Positions 46,054-58,834 of a DNA stretch of 64,000 bases are shown one piece after another (the stretch's first letter is position 1; every line of letters begins with the position of its first letter). Below the pieces are notes generated by a model. It was given only the letters and a program-made list of their open reading frames with translations. It made no database searches and was not told the origin of the DNA. Origin of the DNA: Megalobrama amblycephala. Taxonomy: Eukaryota > Chordata > Actinopteri > Cypriniformes > Xenocyprididae. The position numbers and the translations under genes are program-made. The DNA lies in contig NC_063058.1 of the NCBI RefSeq assembly GCF_018812025.1, positions 18,283,797 to 18,347,796 of the forward strand, read 5' to 3'.

Positions 46054-46833
46054 TTATAATAATAATTTATCTCCTTGCATATGTCTATGCAAGGAGAAAG
46101 TGGTGGTGTCCTTCACTGGGGACGTAGAGCACCTGTGGGTGGGATGCTATGATCAGCCTTGCTCTCTGCTCTGCCTCCCAGCTGATGCATCTCACAAGGC
46201 AAACAGCCCAAGGTTAACATCAGCAATACATGCCAGAAGAGCACCACCTTAACCTCCACACGCATACTTCATGTGGAATCCAAAAGATGACCTCCATGGT
46301 ACATTTCAAAGGCAACCTGCAGGAATCTGACAACTTAAAGAAACATTTCACCCCAAATTTATGGCATGTTCATGGACAAATCATTCTTCTATTCAATTAA
46401 TCAGTTGATTCAGTTCACAAAAGTGGTCTATATTATTTATTTACGACTGACTCAAACTCACTGGAGAGGAAGATTATCAGTGAACAGCGATTTAAATTCA
46501 GTTAAATTATCAAAGTGATTATAAGTCATCAAAACATTTATGTTGATACTTTTATGTTGCTTTTGGTCCTTTTTGAAGCTTGAAAGCATTGTAATTGCAT
46601 TGAAAAGAGGGAAGTCTCTCCTTTTGTGTTCTGTAGAAGAAAGAAAGTCATACAGGTTTGAAATGACATGAGGGTGCACTGTAAAACAGTGAAATTAATT
46701 AAATGAAATGAGTTTGTTTCTCTCAAATAATAATTAAAGTTCATTGCACTTAATAGAAAAAAGTTGGGTGAACTCAAAATTTCATTTCAAAGCTTTTATG
46801 ACCATGTATGTTGTTTGATTATATATATGCATG
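45931..46833. other. AT-rich stretch, (TA)n, small hairpin and unique sequence
   Basis: (TA)n lies at 46018-46051. A perfect 11-bp-stem hairpin CTCCTTGCATA / TATGCAAGGAG lies at 46071-46096. 46100-46320 is unique and GC-richer. 46550-46680 (GTGTTCTGTAGAAGAAAGAA) resembles the interior of the TTAA foldback family. Confidence 0.45.
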
Positions 46834-47771
46834 TACAGTACAGTCCAAAAGTTTGGAACCACTAAGATTTTTAATGTTTTTAAAAGAAGTTTCGTCTGCT
46901 CACCAAGGCTACATTTATTTAATTAAAAATACAGTAAAAACAGTAATATTGTGAAATATTATTACAATTTAAAATAACTGTTTTCTATTTGAATATATTT
47001 CACAAAGTAATTTATTCCTGTGATGCAAAGCTGAATTTTCAGCATCATTACTCCAGTCTTCAGTGTCACATGATCCTTCAGAAATCATTCTAATATGCTG
47101 ATCTGCTGCTCAAGAAACATTTAATGTGTACAATTGTACAAAATATTTGTGTACAATATTTTTTTTCAGGATTATTTGGTGAATAGAAAGTTCAAAAGAA
47201 CAGTGTTTATCTGAAATCTAATCTTTTGTAACATTATAAATGTCTTTACTGCCACTTTTGATTGATTTAATGCATCCTTGCTGAATAAAAGTATTCATTT
47301 CTTTAATTTCTTAAAAAAAAAAAAAAAAAAAAATTCTTACTGACCCCAAACTTTTGAACAGTAGTGTATAATGCTACAGAAGCTTTGTATTTCAGATAAA
47401 TGCTGCTCTTTTGAACTTTCTATTCATCAAGGAATCCTGAAAAAAAAGTACACAACTGTTTTCAACATTGAAAATAATCATAAATGTTTATTGAGCAGCA
47501 GATCAGCATATTAGAATGATTTCTGAAGGATCATGTGACACTGAAGACTGGAGTAATGATACTGAAAATTCAGCTTTGCATCACAGGAATAAATTACCTT
47601 GTCAAATATATTCAAATAGAAAACAGTTATTTTAAATTGTAATAATATTTCACAATATTACTGTTTTTTACTGTATTTTTAATTAAATAAATGTAGCCTT
47701 GGTGAGCAGACGAAACTTCTTTTAAAAACATTAAAAATCTTAGTGGTTCCAAACTTTTGGACTGTACTGTA
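46834..47771. mobile_element. Complete 938-bp foldback MITE, TA-flanked (CAGTACAGTCCAAAAG ends)
   Basis: The left end TACAGTACAGTCCAAAAGTT and right end AACTTTTGGACTGTACTGTA are perfect inverses. The arms stay inverted for hundreds of bases (TTTCGTCTGCTCACCAAGGC / GCCTTGGTGAGCAGACGAAA; ATGATCCTTCAGAAATCATT / AATGATTTCTGAAGGATCAT). TA flanks both ends, fitting a Tc1/mariner-type target. The centre (about 47180-47410) contains an inner inverted pair (ATAGAAAGTTCAAAAGAACA / TGCTCTTTTGAACTTTCTAT). It has no coding capacity. It is the reference copy for fragments at 5319, 37740, 43290, 45152, 48890 and 56200. Confidence 0.95.
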
Positions 47772-48889
47772 TATAATGACAGGTTCTTTGATAGTTATAA
47801 TAGCATGTGTTATTTGCTATCTAACATTTAACCAAGATCTGAATGTGATGTTTATGTAAATTAACTGTATGTGATTGACATTATGATGAGTGGGGCGGGG
47901 CTGAGAACTGTGGGAGCGAAGGGATGCCGGTGACGTGATTGTTAACTTGTCACAAAAATTTTAAGTTCTACCAACTTAAAAAAAATTGTTAGTTTACTTA
48001 AATTTGAGTATTCTGAAAATTTTCATTTTCTGGTGAACTATCCCTTTAAGTCTGTTTTTTTTTTTTTTTTTTTTATCCTTAAGCTGAACAGCCCCCAAAA
48101 TGCTTGTGTTGTAAATATCTCTCCTCTTACAGGACATAAACTTCCAACTATCCTTCCATTCCATCTCCTCTCCCTACGTGTCCCTCTGGCAATGTTTGTG
48201 CATATCCATGTCAGCATTGTCTGGAGGGAAAAACCCAGATGTTCCCTCAGCTGACAGCATTGTGCTCGGCTGATGTACAGCCTCGAGTATCCACACCGCC
48301 CCTCGGCTCTCTCTGTCCCTTCTCTTTCTGATCTAGACAAGGCAGTCTTTGCACCAGGCATCGGCTGTTCCTAGAAACCCTGAATGTAGGCCGGAAGCTA
48401 TGCTACGCTAGCTCCAGAATGCAAAAACTTCTGGCTCTGAGGACCTCCGACAGATTCCTGAGGTCAGCCTGAACCCTGACATCACAACCTCCCAGATTCC
48501 AGACAAGCTCCTCTGGGAAAAATGTTGCAAGGAACCAACAAGAACTCCAGTATTACATAGCAAATTGTTTATCATGCATTACAGCTATTAGGAAGAGCTG
48601 AGGATAGGCATTCTGAAAAGGGTACTCAAATATCTGTGTCAATGACGTATAAGAGAGTCCATGATAAATATATATATATTTATTTATCATCGAAATTTAT
48701 TTTTTATTTTTTTTTTAATCTAGTTTAAAATGTGTCCAGTTCTTACAAATGTACTTTGCTTTCATGTTGTTTTGGTATGGAAAAACTTTTCTATCACTCT
48801 AAAAATGTCATGTGGGGCAACCATCAAGTAAAAAATAATAAATAGATTTTTTTCATGGTGGTTTCATATGGTTTTGAAAAACTTTAAGT
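47772..48889. other. Unclassified sequence with poly-T
   Basis: 47990-48050 ends GGTGAACTATCCCTTTAAG, a TTAA foldback MITE terminus. Its left partner probably lies before 46834, so the complete foldback above may be nested in it. Poly-T lies at 48053-48074. 48075-48560 is unique, with no recognised gene. Confidence 0.4.
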
Positions 48890-49165
48890 TTACATTTTAA
48901 TATTATGAAGTATTATTATAATTTAAAATGTGATGGCAAAGCTGATAAATGCTGCTCTTATTTGATTAATCAAAGATTCCTGAAAAGAAATGCATCACAG
49001 TTTACACATTGATAATAAGAACCATTATTAATAAATGAGCACCGATAATAAATGATAATAATAGAGAATCAAATCATCATATTTGAATGATTTCGGAAGG
49101 ATCATGTGACACTGAAGACTGGAATAATGATGTTAAAAATTCAACTTTGAGCATCAGTAATTAAT
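48890..49165 (+). mobile_element. TA-flanked MITE family, strongly decayed copy
   Basis: GGAAGGATCATGTGACACTG and AAGACTGGAATAATGATG match the family core; the rest is eroded. Confidence 0.75.
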
Positions 49166-49299
49166 TATTTTTCTAATAACTCTAAAAAGTCAAATTAAAA
49201 CATTGAATTAACACAATTAAAAACATAAATAACATATTTTCTTACACCTTGAATACATGTGTACACATCTTTATTTTCAAAAAAGTTTATAAATATATT

Positions 49300-49950
<651 letters not shown>

Positions 49951-51390
49951 CTTGACACACAGTCAAGAGGATCTGCAGGGGTCCTCTCTATAGGATATCT
50001 TTTCCTGTTATATGTTTTTCTCCTGCATGCTGGTTGCACCACATGACAGCAGCATCTTTCACAAGCACTCAAAACCAACATGCAACACACTAAAAGAACA
50101 CAGATTGGCAAATTCACGAGTCATTCTAATGCTAATTCCCTCCTAGCCACATTTTCCCCAGTGCATTGAAGTAGGGGAAAGGTAAAAAGTGACAACAGTG
50201 ATTCCCTGCATGGGAAGCTTGGTATTCCCTCCCTGGGTGGTGGGAAGGGAGGCCAGGGCAGACCTGTCCAGATGGACCAAGGCTTGGAGAGGACAGAGCA
50301 GGGTCAAAACAGAAACTGAAGTATCAAAGCTAAGTGGTCTGCTTTCCGAAACTTGGCACTTTGCAGTAGCACTAAGGGGGGATATCAGATAAACTCAACC
50401 CTGCTGTCGGAATGGCTGCGTGTAAGGAAATGAGGTGAAGGTCATGACCTGGAAAGCACAGGTCAAATGTGGCGGCCCACCATTGGAAAGCAACCCATGC
50501 GATCAGTGCTGCTAACCAGCAGATGGCCATAAAATCTGAGTCGAAGGTTGATGGAGAAGCAGGAGGGTCTCTGAAGGCCAATGTCCGGCCTTTCTGAATG
50601 CAATGGATACATAAGTAACGGGGCAACTGTCACATCAGGACCACCCACCGCCCGGGCCGACATTCCCCCTTCATCTCTCTGCTAAAACCAAAGCCTCATA
50701 AATGTCAAGATTAGGAAAGGAGAAAAAAAAAGCAAAAGTGTTTGGTTAACAGAGACATCTGTGCATGCTTTCCAACAGCCGAGAAAGATTTCCAGAGCTT
50801 TCCCGCAATTTTCTCTACTTTAAGTATTACGTTTTTAAGTTAAAACGTGAGCATGTGTGAAATGTTTCGAGTCCAATCTCGTTTAAACCCGGCTGAAGAT
50901 AGGAAAAGGAAAGCCTTCTTCCTTTTCTAATCCACGACTGATCCAGTCGTTCCACAAGGATAAACCTGGCAAACTGCTAGACAAGACCCTTCAGGTCGGC
51001 CCAGATTGTTTTCAGGCTGCTAGACGCTCAGATTCCGCACACCTGATTAAAGCTGCGGCAAACCGAGAGCAGACAGATACAAGGTGGTCTTCCAGTATTG
51101 AGACTAATCACTGGGAAACGTATGACAGGGCCATCCGAGAGCTTAAGTGCCATGTTTTGTACAAGTTACCTAGTTTGCAGAGTGCTTGAACCATTGAGAA
51201 ATGCAACAGGTTTGATCTTTGTCCAAAAACAATCAGAGGGATTATACAGCCACTTCCTCTTTGAATCAAGGACAAAACATATTGAGATGGTACATTAATG
51301 CTGCAATTATGTCTTTAATAACAACCTCTGACTTGTTCAAAGTGATGTCATGTAAACATAATTTATATTTTATACACATATCTAGCATAA
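49951..51390. other. Mostly unique sequence
   Basis: A long repeat-poor stretch. Frames at 50189-50663 overlap on both strands and match nothing I know. No splice-bounded exon was convincing. Confidence 0.4.
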
Positions 51391-52288
51391 GGACTTTTTG
51401 CACTGCTTAACCCCGGGTTATTATTATCGTTCTAAACACCGCTTTTAACCCCGGGTAAAGGAACATTTCACACTGGACTTTTCAGACTATAAAAGGCAAG
51501 AATGTCTCTTCTGCGCTCACTTGTCGCATTTTCTGTCAGCATTTGACATTTTTCCTCTCAAATGCCTCTTAAATGCTGAATTTACCATTTATATACAATG
51601 CACAGTGTCCGTGACTGTCCAAAGCATGCAAATATGAGCATGTGATTGGTTGTCTGTTGCTAAGCGTCTAGCTCTAACATTCTAACACCACATTGTTTCA
51701 CAAGTTTGTCACCTCAATGCGGGGTTAACAGGGCTGGTACCACTTTTGCAACATTAACCCTGCATTGTGGTGCCAAACTTGTGCAGTGTGAAATGATGCT
51801 GTGTTAGAATGTTAGATGCTTAGCAACAGACAAGCAATCATGTACTCATATTTGCATGCTTTGGACAGTTGTATATACAGCAAATTCAGCGTTTGAGGGG
51901 AAAAATGTCAAATGCTGACAGAAAACACGATAATTTGAGTGAAGAAGAGACCGTTTTATTCTTACCTTTACAGTGCAAAAAGTCCATTCAGTATAAACTT
52001 GATAGTATAGTCGGCAATATGAGGATGCTCAATGCTAGCGCTATGTAAACAGGTCACATGCTGCATTTATCCAATCAATGACACTAACACTGCAAATATT
52101 CAAATAATAACGTTAACCCAGGGTTTAGGAATGAACAATGTAAAACGGCATCTTATGAATACCCAGGATTAATTGTTAATCCCGGGTAAAATATGAGTAG
52201 TGTAAATCATGAAGCATGATAACCCAAGATTCCATTTACCCAGGGTTTAGAATGACCCAGGGTTAACTATTTCAAGTGTGAAAAGCCC
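51391..52288. mobile_element. Palindromic MITE (CACTGCTTAACCCCGGGTTA end), copy 1
   Basis: The left end GGACTTTTTGCACTGCTTAA and right end ...TTCAAGTGTGAAAAGCCC are inverse. The inner segments CATGCAAATATGAGCATG, TGTTGCTAAGCGTCTAG and AATGCGGGGTTAACAGG have inverse partners at 51841-51862 (CATATTTGCATGC), 51815 (GATGCTTAGCAACA) and 51755 (GTTAACC-like). No coding capacity. Confidence 0.85.
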
Positions 52289-52330
52289 TATAGAGTTCAT
52301 GAAGAGCATGCTTGAGATAAACGAGACATG

Positions 52331-52742
52331 AAGGCTTTTCACACTGCGCTTAACCCTGAGTTATCGTCATTCTAAACACTGCTTTTAACCCTGGTTAAAG
52401 GAACATTACACTTTTAATTTAGAAGTGGGTTTAGCACCGCTTTTTACCCAGAGCCGGGTTAGCACTGCTTTTGTGGTGCTAACCCCGCATTGTGGTGCCA
52501 AACTTGTACAGTGTGAAATTATGGGGTGTTAGAATGTTACGACTAGATGCTTAGCAACGAATATCCAATCAATGACACTGCAAATATGCAAACAAAAACG
52601 TTAAACCAGTGTTTAGGAATATACAATGTGAAACATCAGTTTATTAATACCCAGGATTAATTGTTAACCCCAGTAAATTATGAGTAGTGTAAAATGTGAA
52701 GCAAGATAACCTAGGATTCTGTTTACCCAGGGTTTAGAAAAT
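52331..52742. mobile_element. Palindromic MITE, copy 2, internally deleted
   Basis: It starts GGCTTTTCACACTGCGCTTA and repeats the order of copy 1 (GTGGTGCCAAACTTGTACAG, GATGCTTAGCAACGA, ATACCCAGGATTAATTGTTA), but lacks about half of the interior and the last right-end bases. It lies only 42 bp after copy 1 in the same order. Confidence 0.85.
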
Positions 52743-55700
52743 AGCTAATGGGTTTTAAAAATAGCTAATAATAATAATAATGGATACCATTTGTACACTC
52801 ATTGTTACTTATTGATTAGTACTGAATATTACAAACTGTAGTTGTGGTACAAGATGTCACATTCCATTCTGAGTTTGAAAACCTCCTCAAGGCAGGTGTC
52901 ATTACCAACACAATCGGCTGACAACCTCCTTTCCATCTCTCCAGATGATCCCATGACTTAAGGTGCCTCTGGGTAGAAGACCAATCTAAGAAAGGAAGTC
53001 TAAACCTCCATTCAGTTCATATCTTCATAGCGACGTGTCCCCAGTTACTGCCCACAGTGTTTTAAAAGGAATCTCATGAGGATATCCATAGTTTCTATTG
53101 AAATTGTTCCATTTCAGAGATTACAAATAATTAATTGAACAAAATATATTAAAAATTGTATTAACAAAAATATAAAAAACAATGAAAAATATTATTAAAA
53201 CAATACAATGATACAATTTTAAAATATATTAATACTTTTATCAAAAAAGTATATGTAAAGTCTCGTATAAGCATAATGATTCTTGTATAGGGGTTTATTT
53301 TCCAATAATGAAGACTACTTATTAAACAAATATAAACATTAAATACTGATTCGAGGTTAAATTATTTGCGTATGTGAGAAGAAAGTGACGGCAGAGCTAA
53401 GACAAATGAAACTAACATATCTATGTAGGGAATCGGTTTCCGGGACAACGAACAAATACACAAATACACAGCGTCATCTGATAACAAAATGGCCAATCAG
53501 AACGAAGACCGAGAGTGGATTCCCAACATATTCTTTTTCCCATCACTTAAACGTGATTACTTGAAAAATAAAGAAGACATTTAATCATTTCTTTAATCAC
53601 TCAGTAATAATTAGACAAAATTGTGTAACATAAAAGGTAATTAAAGTCACATGACTAAATTCTGACAGTTTTAATGATGACATGATAGACTAAAATGTCA
53701 TAAACAGGAACAACACTGGCAATCTTGTTGTTTCTAAACCATTTCCTGTGCAACGTTTCTTTTTTATTACAACTCACATGTAAAGCACAGAAAATACTTT
53801 TTGTTTACATTCAAATCTAATTTCCACAGATGCGCCATCGACTCTACAGTTACACAAAGTGCTCGGCCACCAGATGGTCATTTGGCTCCGACAGACACCT
53901 GGTATCAATGAACGGTAATTATTATATAATCAAACTATCGTACCACCATGTCACTGTTCCCAACAGATGAGAAAGCTCTCAATACATCCTTCCTTATTTG
54001 ATGCCAGCCTGTTATAACCATCAGTTCAACACACAGCTAATGTTTACAGTGCCACAAGCCACAGACAGGGGCCAGGTGAGGACACCTAACTGCTTATTCA
54101 CGAGTGCTGTGCGTCTGGAGGTACCATGGGGATGACATCGCTGCTGACATGTCAGCTGTTGCCTATTGTGCCAAAATTGGTTCACCGACCATATCAATAT
54201 TGAAGCAACAGAGGAGGAAACAAATGTGTGATACAATCGTAGCATCAACTGCCTCAAATTCTGAGAAGCCTGTTTAAGAAATACTATGATACTAAGAACC
54301 GGACGCGTGCGATGCTTTTGGTTTAACCCTGTTGAAATGCTGCAAACAGGAAGACATGCAAAACTTGTTTTAATACAACATTCTGCTTTTATTTGAGTGA
54401 TTCTGACAAGATAGCATGAGATATGCATGCAAAAAAATTCTCAGATACCCAACGCCCACCATGCTAGTTAGATTCAAACATGATAATCCTCACCCACGAT
54501 GAATGAGAAGCAGGAAAACCCAGCGAAACTGGCTGACCGGGATATACCATTTACACACATATCCGAACCCTTCGTAAAAATAAAGCGGAGGCATTTTTAG
54601 ATACGGTCGGGCCCAATCCAGTTCATGCTGACCATCGTGATAGTCTATTTTAAAGTTGCTACGGTGAACTTCCAAGTATTCACATGTTCATCTCTGGAAA
54701 AAGCAGCACAAATGAGGTTAGAAGTTGACCATGTGTGTTCTAGTGAAATGTGTGGTTATTGGTAGGAAGCATCTACACATGTCATCGAGCCGAGACACGC
54801 AAAGCAACATTTACGACAGGCCCGTCGGCGGCAGTAACAACAACTAATCCAAAACAGAGAGAGCTCATGTAGAAGAGACCGGGGCTAGTTGTCACATTTT
54901 TAGTGCATTCAAATGCTTATTATCCAGACAAAAAAAAGATACAGTTGATTTGTGCAATGTTGTCACACAATGGGGCAAGTTGTCACAATGGAATCTGCCA
55001 TTAAACAGGATTTAATTTAAACAAACAAATACAGCATTAAAAAGGCTAACATTTGAATTAATAAATTGTACACATTAAGATAATTTACCATCTTAATCAT
55101 GTGATGTTTATTTTAGTTTTGAGAACAGAATTTACAAAACCAAAGCTAGTGAAAACACACATTTGTGTAAGTGGAATTCTGACTCGAAAATGTCTCCCTT
55201 GTGACAAACAGTCCCCCCTATTTGTCGCATGTAAATTCCCTTGCATCTGACCTCATGTGAACAAGAATCCCGTTTATACGCGAAAGCGATACGAGAGAGA
55301 GACCGAGAAAGAGCAGTCGAGACAGCAGCAGAGCTCAGTGAGCACAGGGGCCCCTTTGCCTGGGAAGTTGGTTCAACGGTTGGGGCCCAGATGGCTCCAC
55401 ACCTGCGAGAGACCCAGCTAAAAGACATCCAAATTTTTCTCACAATATTACAGTCCTGAACAATACACCAGCTTTCCTGGCTTAAAAAAAACCCACAATA
55501 ACCCAAATGAAAATGAGCAATTAGTGCATTCAGTGAGTAAATTCATTCCAGTGCCGACTCTACAACAATGTTAACCGATGACGCGTATAAAAATGACAAA
55601 GACGTGTCAAAAATGAGGCGATGGGGCAGATGTTGACGCTACGCCATATGGCTACTCAAAACAGGCTTGTCCATGAAGATTAATGTAAATACTCCAGTTA

Positions 55701-56199
55701 TTAACAATTACGCTTTAAGATTAACTTTGCGAGTCACAATGGCCGTTACTGGAATACTGCGCTCTGTAATATTAGTATTTTTGGAAACCATATACTTTAT
55801 TTATTCTTGTCTAACAGCATTACATGTTACAGTATAATGCCAAAATATAGTGCTTTCCTTTTATAAACGTGTAGGCATTTTAGGTAATATTGATTTACAG
55901 GTAATGTTTTTGTTGTTGTTGTTGTTGTTGTTGAATATGGCAAATTCAGCTTTTATTGAGATGCAAGATTAAATATAAAAAAATATAAAACAGTTACTGA
56001 ATGTTGATGCAACTTCTCACATTAGAAACAGAGATGTGTGTATATTCACTTACAAACATTATCATAACTCATAATTACTATTTACAGAGATAAGATACAT
56101 CCACTGAACTTTACAAATTACAAAAGTATAAAATATAAAGCATATATAAAAAACTAACATCATTTAATAATTAAAATTAATACAATTATAATTAAAAAG
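52743..56199. other. Mostly unique sequence
   Basis: Short (AAT)n lies at 52766-52784 and (TTG)n at 55909-55934. GGGGCTAGTTGTCACATTTT at 54882 and GGGCAAGTTGTCAC at 54973 look like pieces of a dispersed repeat. The 135-codon minus-strand frame at 54021-54428 and the overlapping frames at 55132-55506 are unrecognised. No exon was supported. Confidence 0.35.
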
Positions 56200-57180
56200 A
56201 TTTGTGTTTTTTAAAGTAGTCTCTTATGCTCACCAAGGCTGCATTTATAGGAGTAAAAAATTCATATTTTGATTACTAAATAACTGATATCTAAAATAAC
56301 TGTTATCTATTTTAATATATTTTAAAATGTAATGGCAAAGCTGAATTTTCAACATCATTACTGCAGTCTTCAGTGTCACGTGATCCTTCAGAAATCATTC
56401 TGATATGCTGATTTGCTGCTCAAGAAACATTTCTTAATATTATCAATGTTGAATTGATAATGTTTTGTCTCGTGAGCATAAAAGATTTCTTTCAAAATAT
56501 CTTAAGTGCATTTTCTGAATTTGCAAAAAATATAACTTCATTATTTAAAAAGTTCAATTATATTAATATCAAATGCCTTTTACTGAATCAAAAGCCCATG
56601 ACTTTATCAGATTTATTTTAATATATTTTAAAATATAATTTATTCCTGTGCTGGCAAAGCTGAATTTTCAGTATCATTTCATTTATTGATGTTGAAAACA
56701 GTTTTTGCTGAATATTTTGTCTTGTGAGTATAAGAGACTTCTTTCAAAAAATCTTGTGCAAATATGAGTGCTGAATTTACAAAAAAATATATAAACTTAA
56801 TCATTTAAAAAGTTCAATTATATTAATATCAAATGCCTTTTACTGAATCAAAAGCCTTTATTTAACATAACTTATTTTAATAGTAATTTATTCCTGTGAT
56901 GGTAAAGATGAATTTTCAGCATCTTTACTCCAGATTTCAGAGTCACATGATTCTTCAGAAATCATTCTAATATGCTGTTTTGCTGCTTAAGAAACATTTC
57001 TTATTATTATCAATGTTGAAAACAGTTTTTGCTGAATGTTTTGTCTTGTGAATATTTCAAAAAATCTTAAGTGCACTTTAAAAAAAAAAAAAATATGCGT
57101 GCTGAATTTACAAAAAAAATGTATAACTTAATCATTTAAAAAGATCAATTATTTTGGTGAATCAAAATCCTTTATTTAAC
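56200..57180 (+). mobile_element. TA-flanked MITE family amplified as local tandem copies
   Basis: Three successive copies of the family core occur. Copy 1 has GTGATCCTTCAGAAATCATT at 56379. Copy 2 is reduced to TGGCAAAGCTGAATTTTCAG at 56652. Copy 3 has CACATGATTCTTCAGAAATC at 56943. Each is followed by the same downstream sequence. AGTTCAATTATATTAATATC is at 56551 and again at 56811 (260 bp apart), and a related AGATCAATTATTTTGG is at 57142. The unit therefore includes MITE plus flank and was duplicated as a block. Confidence 0.85.
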
Positions 57181-58356
57181 ATAAATATCAGATTCATTAT
57201 TATGACCGATGCAGCACATCTGTATGGTAATATAGTTAAAATGATCTCTTAAAACATATAAAATATAATATCTCTCTATTAAATGGAAACAGAAATTTTA
57301 GAATGAATATTGTGACACTGTAAATACGCCCAAAGAGCTTTTACCACTTCTGCGGTGTATCATATCATAATGACTTTCATAAGTCACAGTTTCATGAATG
57401 GGGAGGCATATAGCATCATCTTAAACATCACCTGTAGGAGGGCATCATAAACACTACAGCACATGTAGAAACAGCAGGCACTGGGATGAACATGGCAAGG
57501 TATTCGCCCCATTCAGCCCGATATTACGAATGCAGCAGTTCCATCTAAAGGAAGAAGCCGGTACTGCATTCCACATTCAGATGCTTGTCTAACTGTACAT
57601 TTCCTAACCATTATAATGAATTCCCTTTATTAAATCTACTTGTGACACTGAGTCAACTGGAATGAGAGTATAAAGCATGTCTAACATGCAGGGAAGCCCC
57701 TAGTCAATGACTGCGGGTATTCAGAGCGCTGTCCTCAAAGGAATTTGGGTATGACTGCATGTAATTGACCAGAGGTCCTGTGAATCCCGTGTGTTTGTTG
57801 TCAATGGAATTTTTCCGGCTAAGAAGCATGCATTGTCTCAGATTGAAATAAAACACATTTGACGCCTCACGTACACATAAACGCATATGGGCACGTATTT
57901 ACGCCTCTTTACATCAGTTGGGACAGATGTTCAAAGAGTTTAGTATCTTTTTACCATGAAAACCAAAAAAAACAGGGCTGATTACAGTCGATAAAGTGAC
58001 TCAATAGCGGTGAGCTGTGCGTAAAGAATGCGAAACATTACAACAGAGGATTGTAGTGCTTCAACCCCTGATAAACTCAAACGATTATACCAAAAACAGT
58101 CCTGCATGGTATGCCATTCCCACTGGTTTAATGTACAAGGTTGGCTAAAGTCCTACAGTTCAGCAAGTTAGGACAGCGCCGCATGGGAAAGTGCAGCCTT
58201 GCTATGCTTGTCCTTCAACCGTAAAGGGAGAGTCGGGAGGCAATCTTTAAAAGTGGGCGCCACAGACGTGCACGGACTCATTCATGTCCACGGGAAGCAT
58301 GCTGGAGGATGGGGTTTGACAAGGCAAGTTAGGCTGTTCAGGGACTGCTCCCATTG
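57181..58356. other. Unclassified sequence
   Basis: No gene or defined repeat was seen. Confidence 0.4.
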
Positions 58357-58360
58357 TTAA

Positions 58361-58830
58361 AGGGACAGTTCGCCTAAAAATTATGTTCCAGACCCATTTA
58401 TCCAAAACTCTTCCGGAAGCTCAAACTTGCTGCGTAACACACGCGAATGAACCTCATTGGTTCTCTTACGCGTCAAGAAAACATGTTTGAGCTTCCGTTT
58501 ACCACAACTGATGTTTGAGTTGATGTATGTTTATATGTGAATAAAAGCCTAAATTCAATCGGTTCACCATATAAAGCGATCGAGTCTCTTCAGAAAATAC
58601 GGACTAAACTGCTCAATTCATATGGATTTAGTTTTACGATCTCTTTATGGACTTTCTGAAGCGTCAAAATGGCAGTTGAGTAGCCATCTATGGAAGGACA
58701 GAAAGCTCTCAGATTTCATCAAAACGATCTTCATTTGTATTCCGAAGATGAACGAAAGTCTTAGGGATTTGAAATGACATGAGGGTGAGTAATTAATGAC
58801 AGAATTTTCATTTTTGTGTGCACTATCCCT
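58361..58830. mobile_element. TTAA-flanked MITE, 470 bp
   Basis: The left end AGGGACAGTTCGCCTAAAAA and right end TTTTTGTGTGCACTATCCCT are imperfect inverses, flanked by TTAA on both sides (58357-58360, 58831-58834). The right arm carries CATGAGGGTGAGTAATTAAT and GAAGATGAACGAAAGTCTTA; the left arm lacks the matching stretch, so this is an internally deleted foldback. Confidence 0.93.
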
Positions 58831-58834
58831 TTAA

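Noticed and set aside
46071..46096. 11-bp-stem hairpin as a microRNA precursor
   Set aside because: The stem is too short for a pre-microRNA, and it borders an AT repeat; it is noted only as a small hairpin.
54021..54428. 135-codon minus-strand frame
   Set aside because: No recognisable domain, no splice context, and it is not unusually long for this much sequence; I cannot support it as a gene.
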